Below, piece by piece: positions 26,394-34,948 of a stretch of 64,000 nt of DNA. Location of the stretch: contig NZ_JNZA01000018.1 in assembly GCF_000717345.1 (NCBI RefSeq), forward strand, positions 81,989-145,988. The letters run 5' to 3'. How positions within the stretch are numbered: position 1 is the first letter of the stretch; each line of letters begins with the position of its first letter. The DNA is from Streptomyces lydicus. Lineage in GTDB: Bacteria > Actinomycetota > Actinomycetes > Streptomycetales > Streptomycetaceae. The position numbers were made by a program, and so were the translations under genes. The notes beneath the pieces are model-generated. The model saw only the letters and a program-made list of their open reading frames with translations. It was not told the DNA's origin and did not search any database.

Positions 26394-28919
26394 ATGAACG
26401 GTACGACGGAGGAGACGGAACGCGTGGTGTGGACGGGAGAGTGGGTCGCCGGTCGGCTCGGGGTCTCGCTGAGCGGCGGGGACGAGCTGCCGGACCTGCT
26501 GGGGCTCGCGCTGCGGCGCAACCCCAAGCGGGCCCATCTGCTCGTGTCGAACGTGCTGGGCAAGCACGTGCCGCAGCGGCCGGACGTGGTGCACGGCGCC
26601 GGCGTCGGACTGGGGCGCCGGGTGCGGCGGCTGCTCGGGGAGGACGCCGCCGCCCGCGCCGTCGTCCTGGGCTACGCCGAGACCGCCACCGGCCTGGGCC
26701 ACTCGGTGGCCGACGGCCTGGCACTCGCGCCGTATCTGCACTCCACCCGCCGCCCGGTGGACGGCGTGGCGCAGGTGGGCGGGTTCGAGGAGGAGCACAG
26801 CCACGCCACCTCGCACCTGCTGCTCCCCGAGGACCGCGCCCTGCTCGCCGGCGACGGGCCGCTGGTCCTCGTCGACGACGAGTTCTCCACCGGCCGGACC
26901 GTCCTGAACACCATCAAGGCGCTGCACGCGCGGTTCCCGCGCGAGCGGTACGTCGTCGTCGCCCTCGTCGACATGCGCTCCGCCGCGGACCGCGACCGTC
27001 TGGAGGAGTTCGCGGCCGAACTGGGCGCCCGCGTCGACCTCGTGGCGCTGGCCGCGGGCGGCGTACGGCTGCCCGAGGACGTCCTGCTCCGCGGCCAGGA
27101 ACTCGTCGCCGCACACGAATCCCCCGGGGCGCCGGCGGCGGGGCCCGCCCCACAGCCGCTCGCCGACCGCCCGGAGGCCGTACGCGTCGAACTCGGCTGG
27201 CCCGCCGGACTGCCGGACGGCGGACGGCACGGCTTCACCCCGGCGCACCGCGCACGCCTGGAGTCCGCGCTGCCGCAGATGGCCGCCCGGCTCGCGGAGC
27301 GGCTGGCCGGCGCCCGGCGCGTCCTCGTCCTCGGCAACGAGGAGCTGATGTACGCCCCGCTGCGGCTCGCCGAGGCCCTGGACGCCCTGGTGACCGCCGG
27401 TTCGGACGGCGCGCGCGCGTCGCGCGGCGGTGCGCCGTCCGCCCCGGCCGCGGGACCGGGCGTGCACTTCTCGACCACCACCCGCTCGCCGGTGCTCGCC
27501 GTGGACGACCCCGGCTACGCGATACGCACCCGGCTGTCCTTCCCCGCCCACGACCGGCCGGCCGACGGGCCCGGGGAGCGGTACGCCTACAACGTCGCGG
27601 CCGGCGCCGACCCGGCACGGCGCTTCGACGCGATCGTCGCCGTCGTCGACTCGCACGGTGACCGCCCCGAACTGCACGCCGCCGGCGGCCTGCTGGACCG
27701 CCTCGCCGGCCACACCGACCGGCTGCTGCTCGCCGTCATTCCCTCCTACGCCCCGCGACCCCAGGCCACCACCATGCCCCTCCCCGAGCCGCTGCGCGGC
27801 CCCGCCTTCTCCTCCTACGCCGCCGACGAGGTCGGCTGGCTGCTCCAGGACCTGTCCGACGTCACCCTGGAAGCGCCCACCGAGGAACGCGAGGAGGCGA
27901 TCCAGCGCGGCGGTGCCCACTACGCCGAGTCGCTGCCGGTCGAGTACCAGCCGAGCGAGCAGTACCAGGCGCTGTTCCACAGTGCGCTGGAGACCTCCGC
28001 GCGCCGCATCGCGCGGGCCGTCGGCACCGTCACCGAGACCGTGCTCGCCGAACGCAGCCCCCGCCCCGTACTGGTCTCCCTGGCCCGGGCCGGCACCCCC
28101 GTAGGGGTACTGATGCGCCGCTGGGCGCACCACGCACACGGCCTGGACCTGCCGCACTACGCGGTCTCGATCGTCCGCGGCCGCGGCATCGACGCCACCG
28201 CGCTGCGCTGGCTCGCCGCCCACCACGACCCGGCGGACGTCGTCTTCGTGGACGGCTGGACCGGCAAGGGTGCCATCACCCGCGAACTCGCCCGGGCGCT
28301 GGCGGACTTCCCGGGCTTCGACCCGCGGATCGCCGTGCTCGCCGACCCCGGCGGCTGCGTCGACACCTACGGCACCCGCGACGACTTCCTCATCCCGTCC
28401 GCCTGCCTCAACTCCACCGTCTCCGGCCTCATATCGCGCACAGTGCTGCGCGCCGACCTCGTCGGCCCGGACGACTTCCACGGCGCGAAGTTCTACCGCG
28501 AGCTGTCCGCGACCGACGTGTCCGGCACGTTCCTGGACGCGGTCGCGGCGCGGTTCGACGACGTCGCCGAGGAGGTCGCCGCGGACGTGAAGGACCTCGC
28601 CGCCGCCGACCGGGCCCCGACCTGGGAGGGCTGGGCCGCCGTCGAGCGGATCAGCGCGGAGTACGGCATCCACGACGTGAATCTCGTGAAGCCGGGCGTC
28701 GGCGAGACCACCCGCGTCCTGCTGCGCCGCGTGCCCTGGAAGATCCTCGCCCGGAAGGGCGCCGGGGCCGACCTCGCTCATGTGCGCCTGCTCGCCGAAC
28801 AACGGGGCGTGCCCGTCGAAGAGGTCGACGAACTCCCGTACACCTGCGTCGGGTTGATCCATCCCCGCTTCACCCGCGGGGCGACGGGCGCCGACGGCAA
28901 GGCGGTGGCCTCCCGATGA
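26394..28919 (+). CDS. Fused phosphoribosyltransferase-TRSP / StiP-PELOTA protein
   Basis: An 841-residue multidomain protein. Residues 30-240 are a phosphoribosyltransferase with the PRPP loop VLVDDEFSTGRTVLNT near residue 160. Residues 265-430 match the TRSP extension. From about 475 the sequence FSSYAADEVGWLLQDL opens the StiP (putative cysteine-protease/PRTase-like) domain, with a second PRPP-like loop VFVDGWTGKGAI near residue 620. The last 80 residues (RVPWKILARKGAGADLAHV, LPYTCVGLIHPRF) fit a PELOTA RNA-binding-like fold. I know the two halves as separate proteins in other lineages. GTG 26424, after GGAGGAG, is an alternative start. Its stop overlaps the HAD start. Confidence 0.82.
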   Translation: MNGTTEETERVVWTGEWVAGRLGVSLSGGDELPDLLGLALRRNPKRAHLLVSNVLGKHVPQRPDVVHGAGVGLGRRVRRLLGEDAAARAVVLGYAETATGLGHSVADGLALAPYLHSTRRPVDGVAQVGGFEEEHSHATSHLLLPEDRALLAGDGPLVLVDDEFSTGRTVLNTIKALHARFPRERYVVVALVDMRSAADRDRLEEFAAELGARVDLVALAAGGVRLPEDVLLRGQELVAAHESPGAPAAGPAPQPLADRPEAVRVELGWPAGLPDGGRHGFTPAHRARLESALPQMAARLAERLAGARRVLVLGNEELMYAPLRLAEALDALVTAGSDGARASRGGAPSAPAAGPGVHFSTTTRSPVLAVDDPGYAIRTRLSFPAHDRPADGPGERYAYNVAAGADPARRFDAIVAVVDSHGDRPELHAAGGLLDRLAGHTDRLLLAVIPSYAPRPQATTMPLPEPLRGPAFSSYAADEVGWLLQDLSDVTLEAPTEEREEAIQRGGAHYAESLPVEYQPSEQYQALFHSALETSARRIARAVGTVTETVLAERSPRPVLVSLARAGTPVGVLMRRWAHHAHGLDLPHYAVSIVRGRGIDATALRWLAAHHDPADVVFVDGWTGKGAITRELARALADFPGFDPRIAVLADPGGCVDTYGTRDDFLIPSACLNSTVSGLISRTVLRADLVGPDDFHGAKFYRELSATDVSGTFLDAVAARFDDVAEEVAADVKDLAAADRAPTWEGWAAVERISAEYGIHDVNLVKPGVGETTRVLLRRVPWKILARKGAGADLAHVRLLAEQRGVPVEEVDELPYTCVGLIHPRFTRGATGADGKAVASR

Positions 28920-29800
28920 GCACGGTCGTCGCCAGCGATCTCGACCGCACCCTGATCTATTCGGCCCCGGCGCTCGGACTCGCCATGCCCGACGCCGAGG
29001 CCCCGCGGCTGCTCTGCGTCGAGACGTACGAACGCAAGCCGCTGTCCTACATGACGGAGACGGCCGCCGGGCTGCTCGCCGAACTCGCCGGCAGCACCAC
29101 CTTCGTCCCCACCACCACGCGCACCCGCGAGCAGTACCGGCGCATCCATCTCCCCGGCCCGGCACCGGAGTTCGCGATCTGCGCCAACGGCGGACAGCTC
29201 CTCGTCCGCGGGGAGTCGGACCGGGAATGGCAGCGCACCGTCGCCGAGCGCCTCGCCTCGCACTGCGCACCCCTGGAGGAGATCCGTACGCACCTCGTCC
29301 GCACCGCCGATCCGGCGTGGCTGCTCAAGGAGCGCACCGCCGAGGACCTCTTCGCCTATCTCGTCGTCGAACGGCCGCTGCTCCCCGACACCTGGGTGAA
29401 GGACCTCGCCGGCTGGGCCGGGGAACGCGGCTGGACGGTCTCCCTCCAGGGCCGGAAGATCTACGCGGTGCCGCGGCCGCTGACCAAGAGCGCGGCCGTG
29501 GCGGAGGTGGCGCGCCGCACCGGGGCGTCCGTCGTCCTCGCTGCCGGTGACTCCCTGCTCGACGCCGATCTGCTGCTGGCCGCGGACCGCGGCTGGCGCC
29601 CGGGACACGGCGAGCTGGCGGACACCGGGTGGCACGCCCCGCACGTCACGGCCCTCGACGAGCGGGGCGTCGCCGCGGGCGAGGAGATCACCCGGGCCTT
29701 CCTCCACGCCGCCGCGGCCCCGGGACACGGGCGGTCGCCGGCACCGGACGGTTCGGGGGCGGCCGGTTCGGCGGTGGATGCTTCGGCGGCGGGCGGGTAA
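28916..29800 (+). CDS. HAD-superfamily phosphatase of the Ter-linked module
   Basis: A 294-residue HAD hydrolase. Motif I is SDLDRTLIY, the lysine of motif III is in PLTKSAAV, and motif IV is AAGDSLLDADLLLAAD. It resembles the sucrose-phosphatase/Cof branch with a C2 cap. It overlaps the preceding gene by 4 bases, so it is translationally coupled to the phosphoribosyltransferase fusion and presumably dephosphorylates that pathway's product. The last 25 residues are a low-complexity Gly/Ala/Ser tail. Confidence 0.88.
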   Translation: MSTVVASDLDRTLIYSAPALGLAMPDAEAPRLLCVETYERKPLSYMTETAAGLLAELAGSTTFVPTTTRTREQYRRIHLPGPAPEFAICANGGQLLVRGESDREWQRTVAERLASHCAPLEEIRTHLVRTADPAWLLKERTAEDLFAYLVVERPLLPDTWVKDLAGWAGERGWTVSLQGRKIYAVPRPLTKSAAVAEVARRTGASVVLAAGDSLLDADLLLAADRGWRPGHGELADTGWHAPHVTALDERGVAAGEEITRAFLHAAAAPGHGRSPAPDGSGAAGSAVDASAAGG

Positions 29801-29904
29801 TAACGGCTGGTGGGACCGCGGCTCGGCTAGTCTCGCCGAGGCGGTCGGCGACACCGTCCGGTGCTCGGCCGAGAGACCACGATCCTTGATCAGAAGGAGA
29901 GCCA

Positions 29905-30564
29905 GTGGCTGAGTCCAAGAGCGCACCGATCACCCCGGAGCTGTACGACTACGTCCTCGCCCACAACCCGCCGCTGTCCCCCGAGCAGCGGAGCCTCGTG
30001 GAGCTCACCCACCGGAAGTTCCCCGAGTCCGCCGGGATGCAGTCGGCGGAGGAGCAGGGGCCGCTGCTCGCCTTCCTCGTACGGCTGATCGGGGCTCGGC
30101 GCATCGTCGAGGTGGGGACGTTCACCGGCTACTCGGCGCTGTCCATGGCCCAGGCGCTGCCCGACGACGGCACGCTGATCGCCTGCGACATCTCCGAGGA
30201 GTGGACCGCCTACGGGCGGGAGGCATGGGCCAGGGCCGGCGTCGCGGACCGCATCGACCTGCGGATCGCGCCCGCGCTGGAGACGCTGGGGGCGATGCCG
30301 GCCGAGCCGCACCTCGATCTCGCCTACATCGACGCGGACAAGGAAGGCTATATCGCCTACTGGGAGGAACTGGTGCCGCGGATGCGGCCGGGCGGCCTGA
30401 TCGTCGTGGACAACGTCCTGTTCCACGGCGAGGTCGCCGACCCGGCCGCGACCGGGTCGGCCCGGGCGATCCGAGCCTTCAACGACCACGTCGCGGCGGA
30501 CCGGCGCATGGAGACGGTGCTGCTCACCGTGGCGGACGGTCTGACGCTGGCGCGCAAGCGGTAG
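29905..30564 (+). CDS. Class I O-methyltransferase (catechol / caffeoyl-CoA type)
   Basis: A 219-residue SAM-dependent, Mg2+-dependent O-methyltransferase. The SAM loop is VEVGTFTGYSAL, the acidic residue binding the SAM ribose follows in IACDISEEW, and the metal site is in AYIDADKEGY and VDNVLFHG. The substrate is a catechol-like compound that cannot be specified. GTG 29905 has AAGGAGA 8-9 bases upstream. It lies about 100 bases after the HAD gene and may belong to the same transcript. Confidence 0.93.
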   Translation: MAESKSAPITPELYDYVLAHNPPLSPEQRSLVELTHRKFPESAGMQSAEEQGPLLAFLVRLIGARRIVEVGTFTGYSALSMAQALPDDGTLIACDISEEWTAYGREAWARAGVADRIDLRIAPALETLGAMPAEPHLDLAYIDADKEGYIAYWEELVPRMRPGGLIVVDNVLFHGEVADPAATGSARAIRAFNDHVAADRRMETVLLTVADGLTLARKR

Positions 30565-30565
30565 C

Positions 30566-30589
30566 GCCGGGGCGGCCGGCCGCCCCGGC
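30566..30589. terminator. Bidirectional terminator palindrome
   Basis: A perfect 24-bp palindrome (GCCGGGGCGGCC and its complement) between the convergent methyltransferase and FmdB genes. Confidence 0.75.
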
Positions 30590-30631
30590 ACCGGGGGTCT
30601 GCCCCAGGGGGGTGTGTCCCTCTAGCCGGGT

Positions 30632-30847
30632 CTAGCCGCAGCAGCCGCCTCCGCAGCAACCGCCGCCCCCGCCGCTCGGGGCGGGGGCCGGGGCGCTCGC
30701 GGAGCCGCCGACGGCGACCGTGGAGAGCAGCTTCACGGTGTCCTCGTGGCCTGCGGGGCAGACGGCCGGGGCGGAGGACTCGGCCATCGGCCGGTTCAGC
30801 TCGAAGGTGGAGCCACAGGGGCGGCACCGGTATTCGTAACGAGGCAT
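30632..30847 (-). CDS. FmdB-type zinc ribbon protein
   Basis: A 71-residue protein with an N-terminal zinc ribbon: MPRYEYRCRPCGSTF (CxxC) and a second single-cysteine knuckle CPAGHED. A flexible Ala/Pro/Ser linker leads to a glycine and double-cysteine tail (GCCGGGCCG). FmdB proteins are small regulators or metal-binding factors of unknown target. ATG 30847 gives the standard start; the GTG at 30853 would add two residues. Confidence 0.9.
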   Translation of the reverse strand: MPRYEYRCRPCGSTFELNRPMAESSAPAVCPAGHEDTVKLLSTVAVGGSASAPAPAPSGGGGGCCGGGCCG

Positions 30848-30872
30848 GGCCACAGATTAGCCGTGGCCCCGC

Positions 30873-32012
30873 TCAGCGCACGACGGTCCCGGGAGGTGTG
30901 CCCAGCATGCCCAGCTCGGCGCGGGTCGGCGCGCCCTCCCAGTCACCGTGGGAGGCGACCGCGAACGCCCCGGTGGTGACCGCCCGCGCCAGGCGCCCGG
31001 CCGGCCCCTCGCCGTCCAGCAGCGCCGAGAGGTACCCGGCCACGAACGCGTCACCCGCGCCGACGGCGTCCACGGCCCGTACGGGCGTGGCGGGCCGGTG
31101 CAGCGAGCCGTCGCGGAGAGCCCGGCTGAAGACCGTCGCGCCCGCCGCGCCCAGTTTGACCACGACCTCTCCGACGCCCAGGTCCAGCAGCGCCTCGGCC
31201 TGGGAGCCCAGGGCGGCGGCAGGGTCGGTGGCGGGGGCCCCGGGGGCCCCGTCCGGAGCGGACGGGCCCTCGGGGAGGCACAGCGGCAGCTCGTCGTCGG
31301 AGGCGATCAGAACGTCCACGAACGGGATCCACTCGCGCAGGACCGCGGTGGCCTCCTCGGCGGTCCACAGCCGCGCGCGGAAGTTCACGTCGAGGCAGAC
31401 CAACGCACCCTGCCGGCGCGCCAGTCGGAGGGCCCGGGCGGCCGCCGAGCGGGCCGTCGCGCTCAGCGCCGGGGTGATGCCCGTCAGGTGCAGGACGCGG
31501 GGCGGGGCGGCGGAAAGGGCCGCCTCGACGGCGTCCGCCGTGAGCCGTGAGCCGGCCGAACCGGCCCGGTAGTAGTGCACCCGCGTGACCTCGGGCAGCC
31601 GCGGCTCGAAGAGCAGCAGCCCGGTCGGTGCTCCGGGGTCGAGGGCGGCGCCGGACACCTCGACGCCCTCGGCCCGCAGCGTACGGAGCACCAGCGCGCC
31701 GGCCTCGTCGTCGCCGACCGCCCCGGCCCAGCGGACCGCGTGCCCGAGCCGGGCCAGGCCGATCGCGACATTGCTCTCCGCGCCGGCGACCGACACCTGC
31801 ATCGTGCCGCCGAGCTTCAAGGGGCCGCTGCCGCGCAGGGCGACCATGGTCTCGCCGAACGTGAACACGTCCGGGCTTGCCGCCGGCCCGGGGAGCCACG
31901 GGCCGGCGGGCCCGGCCCCTGGGTGGGGTGCCCCGCCGTCCTCGTGCCCGTTCCCCGCGCGGGGCGCCCGGCCGCCCCCGGCTCGTTCCCCGTCGGCCGC
32001 GTGCCCCGTCAT
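30873..32012 (-). CDS. PfkB-family 2-keto-3-deoxy-sugar acid kinase
   Basis: A 379-residue sugar kinase. After a non-conserved Gly/Pro-rich stretch of about 45 residues it has the ribokinase fold: FTFGETMVALRGSG, GAESNVAIGLARLG, and the catalytic GAGDAFVAGYL near residue 340. The context with a KDPG-type aldolase and DgoD indicates phosphorylation of 2-keto-3-deoxygluconate or -galactonate. It overlaps the aldolase stop by 4 bases. It is the last gene of the minus-strand operon. Confidence 0.88.
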   Translation of the reverse strand: MTGHAADGERAGGGRAPRAGNGHEDGGAPHPGAGPAGPWLPGPAASPDVFTFGETMVALRGSGPLKLGGTMQVSVAGAESNVAIGLARLGHAVRWAGAVGDDEAGALVLRTLRAEGVEVSGAALDPGAPTGLLLFEPRLPEVTRVHYYRAGSAGSRLTADAVEAALSAAPPRVLHLTGITPALSATARSAAARALRLARRQGALVCLDVNFRARLWTAEEATAVLREWIPFVDVLIASDDELPLCLPEGPSAPDGAPGAPATDPAAALGSQAEALLDLGVGEVVVKLGAAGATVFSRALRDGSLHRPATPVRAVDAVGAGDAFVAGYLSALLDGEGPAGRLARAVTTGAFAVASHGDWEGAPTRAELGMLGTPPGTVVR

Positions 32013-32629
32013 CGTGCGCACACCGCCCGGAATTCCGCCGCCCGCTTGCGCAGCCCGTCCAGGTCGCCACCGTCCGCCGCGTCCCCGACCAGCGGCGAGC
32101 CCACGCCCACGGCCACCGCCCCGGCCTCGAAGTACGCCTGGGCGAGGCCCGCGTCCACCCCGCCCACCGGTACGAACGGCAGCTCCGGGAAGGGGCCGCG
32201 GAGCGCCTCCAGATACCCGGGCCCGCCGGCCGACGCCGGGAACAGCTTCAGCGCCGACACCCCCAGCGCCTCGGCCGCGATCACCTCGGACGGCGTCATC
32301 ACCCCGGCGAGCGTCGGCAGCCCTTGCCGTACGGACTCCTCCAGCCCCGCCCCCAGCCCGGGCGTGACGATCAGATTCGCCCCGGCCTCGGCGGCGCGCC
32401 GGGCGTCGTCGCCGGTCAGGACGGTGCCCGCGCCGAGCCAGGCCGCGTCGCCGAGCTCGGCCCGCGCCCGCCGGATCACCTTCAGCGCGTCCTTCCCGCT
32501 GAGGGAGACCTCGATCAGCGGAAGCCCTGCCTCCGCAAGTGCCATGACCGTACGGAAGGACGCTTCGGCGTCCCTGCCCCGGATGATGGCGACCAGCCGC
32601 TCTGTCCGGAGTGCCTCGCTGAAGTCCAT
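32009..32629 (-). CDS. KDPG/KDPGal-type aldolase
   Basis: A 206-residue class I aldolase that splits 2-keto-3-deoxy-6-phospho sugar acids into pyruvate and glyceraldehyde-3-phosphate. The catalytic glutamate is in PLIEVSLSG, the substrate threonine in VTPG, and the Schiff-base lysine in LKLFPASAGGPGYL. ATG 32629 has AGGAAA 6 bases upstream. It is followed with overlap by the kinase and preceded by dgoD with about 200 bases between. Confidence 0.92.
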   Translation of the reverse strand: MDFSEALRTERLVAIIRGRDAEASFRTVMALAEAGLPLIEVSLSGKDALKVIRRARAELGDAAWLGAGTVLTGDDARRAAEAGANLIVTPGLGAGLEESVRQGLPTLAGVMTPSEVIAAEALGVSALKLFPASAGGPGYLEALRGPFPELPFVPVGGVDAGLAQAYFEAGAVAVGVGSPLVGDAADGGDLDGLRKRAAEFRAVCAR

Positions 32630-32783
32630 GGCGTTTCCTACTTTCTTGGCTCCCTGCCGCACACGTAGTACGTACGGCGCGGCGGGGTCGTTCGGGCGCG
32701 CGGGGTGGCACCTCCGATTATTCCGGTCGGGGCGCGCGTGGGGGGAGGTGGTGGGACCGGTCCGCCCGGTGCGGCCGAGCGGT

Positions 32784-32823
32784 CCGGGGGCGGGCCGGCC
32801 GACGGGCCCGGGGGCGGGCCGGC
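32784..32823. repeat. Short G-rich direct repeat in the dgoD-aldolase gap
   Basis: The 16-mer CCGGGGGCGGGCCGGC occurs at 32784-32799 and 32808-32823, between the dgoD stop and the aldolase promoter region. It could form structure; no function is evident. Confidence 0.5.
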
Positions 32824-32830
32824 GAGCGGG

Positions 32831-33976
32831 TCACCACTCGGCGAACGCCCCGTCCTCGTAGCGCCACACCGGGTTCCGCCAGGCGTGCCCGCGGGCGTCC
32901 GCCGCCCGTACGGCGGCCTCGTCCACCTCCACGCCGAGCCCGGGCCGGTCGGTCCGCAGCAGCGACCCGCCGTGGAAGCGGAACGGCTCCGGGTCCGCGA
33001 CGTAGTCCAGCAGTTCGGCGCCCCGGTTGTAGTGGATGCCGAGGGACTGCTCCTGGATGAGGAAGTTCGGGGTGGTGAAGGCGACTTGGAGGCTGGCGGC
33101 CAGCGCGACCGGTCCGAGCGGGCAGTGCGGCGCGAGCTGCGCCCCGTACGCCTCCGCGAGCGCGGCGATCCGGCGCAGCTCGGAGATGCCCCCCGCGTGC
33201 GAGATGTCGGGCTGGAGGACGGCGACGCCGGCTTGCAGCGGCGCCAGGAACTCTCGCCGGGTGAAGAGACGTTCACCGAGTGCGAGGGGGATGTTGGAGG
33301 CGTTGACGAGATCAGGGAGGGCCTGCATGTAGTCGGAAAGCACCGGCTCCTCGACGAACATCGGCGCATACTCGGCCAGCAGGGGGAGGAGCCTGCGGGC
33401 ATTGGCAGGGGAGACCCGGCCGTGGAAGTCGAGGCCGAAGTCCCGGTCCTCACCGAGGACTTCGCGTGCGGTCTCGGCGCGGGTGAGGCATGCGCGCACC
33501 TCGGCGCGGGTCGCCACCGGGCTCATCCGGCCGCAGCCGTTCATCTTGACGGCGGTGAAGCCCGCTTCGACCTGCGCGGTGACCGCCTCCCGCACGGCCT
33601 GCGGTTCGTCACCGCCGACCCAGGCGTACGCGCGGATCTTCTCCCGGACCGGTCCGCCCAGCAGCTGATGGACGGGCACGCCGTACTCCTTGCCCTTGAT
33701 GTCCCACAGCGCCTGGTCCAGCCCGGCGACCGCGGACGACAGGACCGGGCCGCCCCGGTAGAAGCCGCCCTTGGTCATCACCTGCCAGTGATCCTCGATC
33801 CGCGCCGGATCCTCGCCCAGGAGGTACTCCGCCAGCACCTCCACGGCCGCCCGCACCGGTTCGGCCCGCCCTTCGACCACCGGCTCACCCCACCCGACCA
33901 GCCCGTCATCGGTCTCCACCCGTACGAACATCCAGCGCGGCGGGGCGAGGAACGTCTCGATGCGGCTGATCTTCAT
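32831..33976 (-). CDS. dgoD: D-galactonate dehydratase family protein (enolase superfamily)
   Basis: A 382-residue mandelate-racemase-subgroup dehydratase that converts D-galactonate (or a close sugar acid) to 2-keto-3-deoxygalactonate. The start MKISRIETFLAPPRWMFVRV, the lysine in TAVKMNG, the metal ligands D/E (GLDFHGRVSP, FVEEPV, ALGERLF) and the late base in PHCPLGP fit DgoD. It is the first enzyme of the operon with the FadR-type regulator 150 bases upstream. A transporter is not encoded here. Confidence 0.92.
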   Translation of the reverse strand: MKISRIETFLAPPRWMFVRVETDDGLVGWGEPVVEGRAEPVRAAVEVLAEYLLGEDPARIEDHWQVMTKGGFYRGGPVLSSAVAGLDQALWDIKGKEYGVPVHQLLGGPVREKIRAYAWVGGDEPQAVREAVTAQVEAGFTAVKMNGCGRMSPVATRAEVRACLTRAETAREVLGEDRDFGLDFHGRVSPANARRLLPLLAEYAPMFVEEPVLSDYMQALPDLVNASNIPLALGERLFTRREFLAPLQAGVAVLQPDISHAGGISELRRIAALAEAYGAQLAPHCPLGPVALAASLQVAFTTPNFLIQEQSLGIHYNRGAELLDYVADPEPFRFHGGSLLRTDRPGLGVEVDEAAVRAADARGHAWRNPVWRYEDGAFAEW

Positions 33977-34088
33977 GGACCGGACCGTCCTTTCGGCACA
34001 CGGGAGCGGGCGGGAACCGCGCACAGCACGCGGGCGAGCGTGTGCTGCACGGCGGACCCGCGCGGTGTCCTGCCCGCGGAAGGCGACG

Positions 34089-34109
34089 CCGTAACGGCCC
34101 CCGTAACGG
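34089..34109. promoter_or_regulatory. Tandem CCGTAACGG sites upstream of dgoD
   Basis: Two copies of CCGT-A-ACGG (34089-34097 and 34101-34109), spaced 12 bases start to start, lie between the regulator stop and dgoD. They are a candidate operator for the linked GntR protein; this is inference. Confidence 0.4.
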
Positions 34110-34126
34110 CCGGGCGCTCGGTGCGC

Positions 34127-34831
34127 TTACGGATGCTCCCGCGCCGACACGTCCAGCAACTCCAGCATCGCCATGTACGCGCCGTCCACGTCCCGGTCCC
34201 GTACGGCGTCGACGACCGCCGCGTGCGCCGCGTGCGGATGGCCGAACCTGCGCTCGGCGGCCGGCACCGCCCGGTCGCGCTCGACGAGCACCGGCACGAT
34301 CACCCGGCGCATCTGCGCGTAGAAGCGGTTGTTCGACGCGAGCAGCATCGCCGTGTGGAAAGCCGCGTCGGCGCGTACGAGCAGCGCCGGATCGTCCTCG
34401 GTCGCCGCCATCGTCCGCAACGCGGCGTCCAGTTCCGCCAGATCGGCGTCGGTCCGGCGCTCCGCGGCGAGCGCGGCCGCGGCGGGCTCGATGGAACGCC
34501 GCAGCTCCAGCACATCGGCGAAGAAGTCGGAGGACACCCCGGCCGCGAGCTTCCAGCGCAGCACGTCCGTGTCCAGCAGATTCCACTCGTCCCGCGGGCT
34601 GACGAACGTGCCGCGGTGAGGATCCGTGTCGAGCAGCCCCTTGGTGGTCAGCACCTTGACCGCCTCCCGCAGCACGGTCTGGCTGACGTCCAGCTCCGCC
34701 ATCAGCTCCGGCACGACGAGGGTGTCCCCCTCGCCGTAGATGCCTTTGAAGATCCGCTGCGCGAGCGCCTCGGCCGTCGCGTGGTGCCCCCCGTGCCCCG
34801 CGGCGGACGCGGCACGCCCCGACCGACTCAT
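34127..34831 (-). CDS. GntR/FadR-family regulator of the sugar acid operon
   Basis: A 234-residue regulator. The winged helix (PELMAELDVSQTVLREAVKVL, DPHRGTFVS) is followed by an FCD ligand-binding domain with the metal-site residues of FadR-type proteins (D, H in HTAML, H in HAAHAAVVDA). ATG 34831 has GGGAG about 9 bases upstream. It lies directly upstream of dgoD on the same strand and most likely represses the operon until a 2-keto-3-deoxy acid or galactonate is present. Confidence 0.9.
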   Translation of the reverse strand: MSRSGRAASAAGHGGHHATAEALAQRIFKGIYGEGDTLVVPELMAELDVSQTVLREAVKVLTTKGLLDTDPHRGTFVSPRDEWNLLDTDVLRWKLAAGVSSDFFADVLELRRSIEPAAAALAAERRTDADLAELDAALRTMAATEDDPALLVRADAAFHTAMLLASNNRFYAQMRRVIVPVLVERDRAVPAAERRFGHPHAAHAAVVDAVRDRDVDGAYMAMLELLDVSAREHP

Positions 34832-34886
34832 CACGCTGCTCCCTGCTCCGATCCCAGCTCCCGTACGACGACCCACCGCAGGCGGC

Positions 34887-34934
34887 CGTCAGGGCGTACC
34901 GAGCACCCCAATCCCACCTCGGTACGCCCTGACG
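34887..34934 (-). terminator. Terminator after the DUF4383 gene
   Basis: A perfect 17-bp stem (CGTCAGGGCGTACCGAG and its complement) with a 14-base loop, 15 bases after the DUF4383 stop codon. Confidence 0.85.
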
Positions 34935-34948
34935 TCTCCCCGCCCGGC

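Noticed and set aside
25704..29270. A 1188-codon minus-strand frame opposite the aldolase, fusion and HAD genes
   Set aside because: Crosses the boundaries of three clear plus-strand genes and has no recognisable motif; a compositional shadow.
30873..32711. A continuous frame that would make the sugar kinase 612 residues long
   Set aside because: The extra N-terminal part is the out-of-frame complement of the aldolase gene and its promoter; ATG 32012 with a 4-base overlap is the sensible start.
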